A stretch of DNA of 64,000 bases from Amphirosellinia nigrospora (taxonomy: Eukaryota; Ascomycota; Sordariomycetes; Xylariales; Xylariaceae): the NCBI GenBank assembly GCA_004123355.1, contig SCHM01000002.1, positions 10,203,569 to 10,267,568 on the forward strand. Reading direction: 5' to 3'. Below are positions 58,292 to 64,000 of the stretch, piece after piece. The notes beneath the pieces are model-generated. The model searched no databases. It was not told where the DNA came from and was given only the letters and a program-made list of their open reading frames with translations. How positions within the stretch are numbered: position 1 is the first letter of the stretch; every line of letters begins with the position of its first letter. The position numbers and the translations under genes were made by a program.

Positions 58292-60274
58292 ATGTATGTC
58301 AAGCCTCAGTCTTCTTTGTCTCTTAATAAATGGCTAACCAATCCTTTTTTTAGGAGCAACAACAACCAGGGCCAGGGCCAACATGGGCGGTCCATAAGAG
58401 GACCCCAGTCGGCCTTGACTGATTTCTTGGCCTCACAGAACATATCTGCAACCCGCATCCGGCTCGATGCTCAAGCTCGTCGAGAAACTAATCGCTCTTC
58501 TAGAACACCAGCTACAGCACAGTCTCAACCTGCTGCAGCGGCAGAGGAAGAGGATGATGATGATGACGTTGTTTCGGGTACATCAGCTGCTGCAGCGGCT
58601 CGCCGTGCAAGAGTTCAGAAGCGTAAGAAACAAGAGGAAGCCATCGAAAAGATAAAAAAATCGAGGGTTTACAAGAGGCGGAAGCGTGGCGGCGAAGATG
58701 AATCTGACGACGATCTTGCTCTTGCCCTCCTCAAAGAGAAAATGACACCCCTGCCCGGCCAGATGAGCAATTGTGAAATGTGTCGCAAGCGCTTCACGGT
58801 CACACCATACTCCCGTACTGGACCCAAGGGCGGTCTGGTTTGCAACCCTTGTGGCCAGAAACTTGCCAAAAGCGAGGATGCAAATAAGAAGTCGAGCAAA
58901 AAGAGAGGGCCCGTACCGAAAGGTGCCGCGGGTAGACGTAAGATGCAGAGTCGCATTTTGGACGGCACCTACACTGTTGGTGCCAAAAACCTAATGACGC
59001 TTTGCATTGAAACCTTAGCGAACAACATCAACCTGGCTGACGATCTTGGCGGCCTTCCACCTCTTGTTATTGATCGTATTGCGAGACTTCTTTCGAAAGG
59101 CCGTCTTCTTGACTCCCGTACCCTCGACCTCTTCCTCCAACCTCATCAGGATATTATCAAGGTCTATGATGCTGCAAAGCTTAAGTCAGACGACTTCATC
59201 AAGATCTTCCAGTTAGTGCCACGACTAGCGAACCTGAAACTACGGAATGCAATTCAATTTACGGACACAGTCATGCAATATCTCACTTCTAGAAATATCG
59301 CCCTTGAGAGTATCTATCTTCATGGAGCAAATCTTGTAGGCGAGGACGTATGGACAGAGTTCCTGACAAAGAAAGGCGAACATTTGAAGGGTTTGCAAAT
59401 CTACTACACCGACAAGCATTTCGGTAACAAGGCCGTTGGCCTCCTCCCAAGCGTGTGTCCCAACCTCACACGTCTAAAGATTTGTCATAACCAGCAGCTT
59501 TCTGACGAAGGCATCGAGTGCATTGCTAAACTCAGTAAACTCAAGCACTTGAGTTTGCAGTGCGTTCAGAAAACTACCACAGATCCCTATATCAATGTGA
59601 TTCAGAACATTGGTTCACAGCTTGAGACATTCTCAATTAAAAGGTATCTGATGTTGATGATCGCTTGCTTGATGCTATTCATGAAAATTGCACCAACCTT
59701 TCCAAATTGCGTATTACTGAAAGCGAATTCATGACTGATGCTGGTTTCGCCCGACTATTCCGAGGCTGGAAAAACAACCCACTTTCATTTCTCGATCTAC
59801 AGAAATGTCGCCATGTTGATTCAACCAAACCCGAGCTAATGAACACAAGGTCGGTCTTTGCTCACAGGGGTTTGAAGCCTTAATGGAGCATTCAGGTGCC
59901 GGGCTGCAACATCTGAACGTGCATGCTTGTCGACATATTCCTAGAGAGACGTTTGAGAAGGTCTTCTCTAGTGATATGATCTATCCCCAGTTACGCTACC
60001 TTGAGATCTCCTTCTGTGAAGAGGTTAATGATTTTGTTGTCGGCTGCATCTTCCGCAGCTGCCCGAATCTGAAGGAGGTTAACGTTTTTGGGTGTATGAA
60101 GGTAAGTTTAATTCAATTATTAGCCATACTTAACCGCAGTCCCCTGGCTGGTTCGCTGTCCATTCACTAAATGATATTGCTACCTAGGTCAAAGACGTTC
60201 GAGTACCGAGAGGCAAAATCCTTGTCGGCGTTCCCAATGCTGTTGGCATGCGCATCGAAGGGGTGGACGACTGA
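58292..60274 (+). CDS. RAD7: DNA repair protein Rad7 (LRR subunit of NEF4)
   Basis: Rad7 is the leucine-rich-repeat partner of Rad16 and of a cullin E3 ligase in global genome repair. An intron at 58294-58353 (GTATGT donor, CTAAC branch, TTTTTTTAG acceptor) splits the start codon as AT/G, giving MSNNNQGQGQ and then the conserved RGPQSALTDFLASQNIS. Retaining this 60-nt intron also leaves an open frame (MYVKPQSS...). A Cys4 zinc-binding pair (CEMCRKRF to CNPCG) precedes about a dozen LRRs (for example LARLANLKLR-type, NLTRLKICHNQQLSDEGIE, LSFLDLQKCRHV). A second intron is 60102-60187. Two missing bases (near 59645 and 59840) restore 612 residues ending VPNAVGMRIEGVDD. Nuclear protein by function. 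It diverges from RAD16. Confidence 0.92.
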
Positions 60275-61155
60275 AGTGGGTGTGAATCCAACCGACTTAG
60301 ATGGATTTATGGCCTCGCGTGCTTGCCTACAAGACAGGCATCATACATCTTGACCTCGTCAAAGACTGCGGAGAATTTCCCAATGCATTTGTGGCGCTGT
60401 AGAGTAGACTAGCAGATAAACAACTCCACGATATGCCTCGATACGAACATCAAATCGAATAATTTGTAGTTGGCTGCATAGGAATGGCGAGACAGCCCTT
60501 AGGAATGGTCTTTGCTGGAAGGTTAGGATCCGGCTGAGGCATTGGCGTGTTCGATTCTCTGCTCAGGAACCGATTGTCATCTGATCGCCGTTAAATTACG
60601 GGAAAGATGTATGAAGAAGAGCAGTTCAACGTAATAGCTTACATAATGAGATCACACATAATTCCTTAACTGTCTTCCGACCTACATGTTTTTGATCACA
60701 TTCAAGAGGCTAACTTGGAGCCATCCCCGAATCGCGTCTATCAAGTCTAAGTGTTCTACTTTAGCGAGACATAGTCAAGAGATATTCAAGAGATGGACGA
60801 CCTCGTTGGGTTTCACGGCGTGAATTCATCTATGGATGATTTGGTCGACCAGATGTCTTTTTTGTTTCAATAGCGCCTTCATTTCTACTGACTATATATG
60901 CATGCTTAATGGACTAGAGCTTCAGATAGTTAGCAAAAAGTATACAAATATTATTATATCTACTTTGCATTTTGATATATACCATCCTCAATGTTATTTA
61001 CATCTAGAAGTATGGGCTCATCCGTCAGCGAATAACGTATGTTGTCGTCATCTGGGAAAGTGGGGATTGCGCATTTAACCTCTCCCTCTTCTTATTCTTA
61101 ATTCGGTATTTTTATATACGATGTCGCGCAGAGGATAGAAAGTAGATTATCAAAG
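60275..61155. other. Intergenic, no gene seen
   Basis: About 0.9 kb between RAD7 and the monooxygenase gene, AT-rich towards 60940-60990. One 80-codon ORF (60836-61078) has no protein-like features. Confidence 0.5.
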
Positions 61156-62913
61156 ATGGGCTCGCTAGACGATAGCAAGGCCGGAGAAACCGCCCCGGGA
61201 GGCGACTCACCACCGCCCGTCTTCAGCATAAACCGCATCGCCATAATCGGCGCGGGCCGAGTGGTCTCGCGTCAGCAAAGCACCTCCTAGCCGAGGGCTC
61301 TCACCTTCGCAGATCGATATCTACGAGCAACAGGCCGAGGCAGGCGGAGTATGGAATTACAGCGCCGTCTTGGCGTCTCAGCCACCACATGTGCCGCAGA
61401 CGGATGCGCATGCGGATCCGGATCCGCCCATCTACCCTGAGGAGTCTGTAACAGAGGAGGAAAAGGATGAGTACGAAGACTACGTATTTGACTCGGATGA
61501 GGAAGCCTCCACGGCTCCGGGATCGGGCGCTTGTTCACTGCCACCTGTGTCACGGAAGGAGAAAAAGCCGCCGATATTCCCGAATCCCATGTATGATGAC
61601 TTGTATACGAATATCCCGCATACGCTGATGCGGTATTCGGACCTGGGATTCACGGGGATGGGAAGGGAAAGGGGACCCATGAAGGCTGCGAGATTTTCCC
61701 GCCGAGACAGGTCGTGCTGGAGTATCTACTCCAGTACGCCCGCGATGTGCGACATCTGGTCCGATTCTCGACACAGGTGACGGATGTGTCTCTACAGCCA
61801 CCCTCGACCAATACATCGAAAGCAAAGCCAGAGATTCGGGATAAATGGATTGTCCGCTCTACGAACCTCCTCACGGATATTTCGCGCACAGAACCTTACG
61901 ACGCGGTAGTCGTGGCGTCAGGCCACTACTCCGCGCCACACATCCCGGCGGTAGCGCCCGGAATGTCCGAATTTGCTTCCGCGCACCCCGGTGTGATCTC
62001 GCACTCGAAGACATACCGCAGGGCATCCGCATTCGCGGGAAGCGCGTCGTGATCGTCGGCTCCGGGCCCTCGGGCTCGACATCGCGTCGCAGATCAGCGG
62101 CGTCTGCGAGCCTCCGCTCGTCATCTCGGCGCGCAGCCCCATACCCGAGGACATGGCGGCTCACCTGGGCGCAGGGGATAAGGTGCGCGTAGTCGGGACG
62201 ATCAAGCGGTTCCTAGTCGACGAGAAGGGGGTCGAGGTGCATTCCGCTCCGGCGTCTAATTCACAAGTCGGTAGCGATGACACGGAGCGGATACTAGATG
62301 TCGACGCAATCCTCTTCTGCACGGGGTACCTGTACACCTTCCCCTTCATCTCGCCAACTTCACTGCCGTCCTCTACGCCGCCTCTGATCACGGACGGTCG
62401 CCGCGTACACGGGATAGCGCGGCACTTCATCCACACCTATCACCCGACCCTTGTCTTCCCCGGTCTACCTATGAAGATCATCCCCTTCCCGCTCGCCGAG
62501 GCGCAAGCAGCGGTGTTCTCGCGACTATGGACAAACAGACTCCCCCTGCCCTCTCACAAAGAACTGCAGCGCTGGGAGCGCGAGGACGAGGAAGGGAGAG
62601 GTTTCGAGGGGAACAGACCGCCGGGGAAGCCGTTCCATGCTTTTCCCAAGGGCGGCGACGCGCGGTACATCAATGCGTTGCACGACTGGGCATTACGAGC
62701 GCGAGATGGGGAGGAAATAAGGGGAAAGAGCCGCCGTTCTGGGGCGATGAGGAACTCTGGCAGCGGACCATCTATGCCCAGGCGAAGATCCGGTTCGAGG
62801 AGACTGGGCGCAAGGCGAAGACGTTGCGGGAACTTGGGTTTCAGCACGAGCGGCAAGGTGGGAGAGAAATTATGAGAGCTGAAGGTGAAGAGCGGACTGA
62901 TGTCGCTGGTTAG
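61156..62913 (+). CDS. Flavin-containing monooxygenase (FMO family)
   Basis: FAD- and NADPH-dependent monooxygenase of the class B type; fungal relatives oxidise thiols, sulfides or amines. The FAD motif IIGAG(P)SG is at the N-terminus after INRIA, with the P/SG part displaced by a missing C near 61259. The NADPH-binding GSGPSG follows KRVVIVG near 62045. Other family features: DIYEQQAEAGGVWNYS, PNPMYDDLYTNIPHTLMRYS, YDAVVVASGHYSAPHIPAV and ILFCTGYLYTFPF. An acidic insert (EEEKDEYEDYVFDSDEE) is unusual between the first two motifs. At least four single-base breaks split the frame (near 61259, 61312, 61695, 62075 and 62730). The likely length is about 585 residues. The substrate is unknown. 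No intron is needed. Confidence 0.82.
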
Positions 62914-63327
62914 TCCAGCTAGGGCAGTCGAAGTTGGAAAACATCTACGTTGTGAACTCAGCGGTTAGATGGTTTGAGTTAATTACGGAGCCTTAGAGAT
63001 GAGCGCATGGTGAGTTTATTTCTACATCTGAGATTGCATAATGAACTTATGGTAGGTTGCTATATATAGATTGCTGAGCCCTCTATAGGTCTCCGCTTAG
63101 ATACATGCTGTTTGGAATATATACAATGTCATCAACATCATAGCCGTCATATGTCATGATATCCTTCGTCAACCCAACGGACCACATCATGCTGTACATC
63201 CTCCCCCTTAACGCCTTACATGCCGTGATAAATGCTTTAACAGATGACAGCCACGGAGGGTATCCAACTCCCCCAGTTCCGATCAAATCCAAAAAATCCT
63301 CCCTTGTTTCCTTCAAGATCCTATCTA
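62914..63327. other. Convergent intergenic, no supported gene
   Basis: About 400 bases. A minus-strand frame (through 63083) is open but is probably read-through sequence downstream of the lipase stop. Confidence 0.4.
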
Positions 63328-64000
63328 CTACGACATCATGTCCATATCCTGCTGGACCCAATCGTTGAGCTGCGCCTCGAGCTGGTCGTCGTCCAGATCC
63401 GTCGAGGGCGTGGTACCCTGCCACCAGACGTAGTCCTCGTCCTGCCTCTTCCGGAGCGCGATCTCGACGGGCGAGCAGCCGGCGATGGGGCCGAGGTAGT
63501 ACAGGTGGGAGATGATGTTGAGGCCGAAGGTGGCGGCGTTGCAGCCGAGCGAGCGGGTGCCGTCGCACTCCTTGATGTCGCTCACGCCGTAGTTGGTCGT
63601 GGTGGCGCCGCCGTCCGAGAGCCAGAACTCGGGCGTCGTGTGCGCGTAGTTGAAGACGATGGGCGGCAGCCGGGCACGGGGTCGTCGAGGTGCGTCACGC
63701 GGTACTCGATCCCGGCCTGGTTCGACACGAACTCGGCGAAGGCGTCGTTGCCCACGCGCGGGCTGCCGTAGTTGATGATGTCCACCGCCAGCCCCTGCTG
63801 CCGCGCGTAGGCCGCGCCCAGCGAGCTGACGGCCGCGCCGAGCGAGTGCCCCGTGAACACGATCCTGTAGCCCGGGTTCGCGCTCTTGGCCGCCTTGACG
63901 GCGCTTATGACGGTGCTTGAGATCTCGTCCCAGGCGGTGGCGAAGCCGGAGTGGACCTTGCAGCCGGATCCAAGACTGCAATCCTCCTGGAGGAAAGTCA
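63328..64000 (-). CDS. Class 3 (fungal) lipase, 3' part, runs off the window
   Basis: The visible C-terminal portion of an alpha/beta-hydrolase. The nucleophile elbow is GHSLGAAVSSLGAAYA near 63845, in the class 3 lipase form; the catalytic Asp is expected in THLDDPVP and the His in NYAHTTPEFWL. A Cys-rich stretch (KECDGTRSLGCN and AGCSPVE) suggests disulfides and a secreted enzyme, but the signal peptide would lie outside the window. One missing base near 63675 (in CCCCG) separates VTHLDDPVP from PPIVFNYAHTT. The frame ends NDWVQQDMDMMS at 63328. The gene continues beyond base 64000, so the 5' end is not seen. Confidence 0.85.
   Translation of the reverse strand, partial: DFPPGGLQSWIRLQGPLRLRHRLGRDLKHRHKRRQGGQEREPGLQDRVHGALARRGRQLAGRGLRAAAGAGGGHHQLRQPARGQRRLRRVRVEPGRDRVPRDAPRRPRARLPPIVFNYAHTTPEFWLSDGGATTTNYGVSDIKECDGTRSLGCNAATFGLNIISHLYYLGPIAGCSPVEIALRKRQDEDYVWWQGTTPSTDLDDDQLEAQLNDWVQQDMDMMS

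Noticed and set aside
63083-63568. 161-codon frame downstream of and overlapping the lipase
   Set aside because: The lipase motifs and natural end at 63328 are in another frame; this one looks like a shadow frame plus 3' sequence.
1-64000. CRISPR arrays, prophage, bacterial operons, rRNA genes
   Set aside because: Looked for direct-repeat/spacer patterns, Shine-Dalgarno-led operons and rRNA motifs; none present, and the gene content is clearly fungal nuclear.

Overview
The window is nuclear DNA of a filamentous ascomycete (Pezizomycotina, probably a Sordariomycete). The evidence is the set of single-copy fungal housekeeping genes, short introns (about 43 to 230 nt) with GTANGT-type donors and CTAAC-like branch sites, fungus-restricted families (a DUF7580-like protein, a fungal MYND family, a CAP10-type GT90), and AT-rich repeat remnants with C-to-T/G-to-A decay like that left by repeat-induced point mutation (RIP). 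No rRNA, tRNA, CRISPR or prokaryotic operon was seen.

Layout. 0-3.3 kb: a broken minus-strand ORF chain, then empty sequence. 3.3-14.8 kb: housekeeping block with a HERP/Usa1-like ubiquitin-like membrane protein, phosphatidylserine decarboxylase PSD1, the PP2A B56 subunit RTS1 and the TFIIIC subunit SFC1. 15-27 kb: looser accessory stretch with gene remnants, an AT-rich island holding a decayed repeat, a DUF7580-like protein, a serine beta-lactamase-like enzyme, a MYND zinc-finger protein and a small RIP-like pseudogene. 27-41 kb: STE24, a 100-residue four-exon membrane protein, ribosomal protein eL38, an ABM-like barrel protein, mevalonate kinase ERG12, farnesyltransferase alpha RAM2 and a serine/threonine dehydratase. 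41-46.6 kb: a 362-bp foldback element, mRNA export factor MTR2 and a membrane-protein remnant. 46.6-53.3 kb: a GT90/CAP10 glycosyltransferase, a NAT9-type acetyltransferase and mitochondrial methionyl-tRNA synthetase. 53.9-60.3 kb: RAD16 and RAD7 head to head. 61-64 kb: a flavin-containing monooxygenase and the 3' part of a class 3 lipase.

Functional links. RAD7 and RAD16 encode the two subunits of the yeast NEF4 complex (global genome nucleotide excision repair) and share one intergenic region. ERG12, RAM2 and STE24 act early, middle and late in making prenylated CAAX proteins and lie within 12.5 kb.

Caveat for any reader: most conserved genes here carry single-base frame breaks, many in short homopolymers. 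In eleven genes I needed 29 one-base corrections over about 14.8 kb of coding sequence to restore one frame, and each corrected length is a multiple of three. Since these include essential genes (eL38, ERG12, SFC1, RAM2), I read the breaks as sequencing errors rather than pseudogenes. STE24, the 100-residue protein, the ABM-like protein and the beta-lactamase-like gene need no correction.
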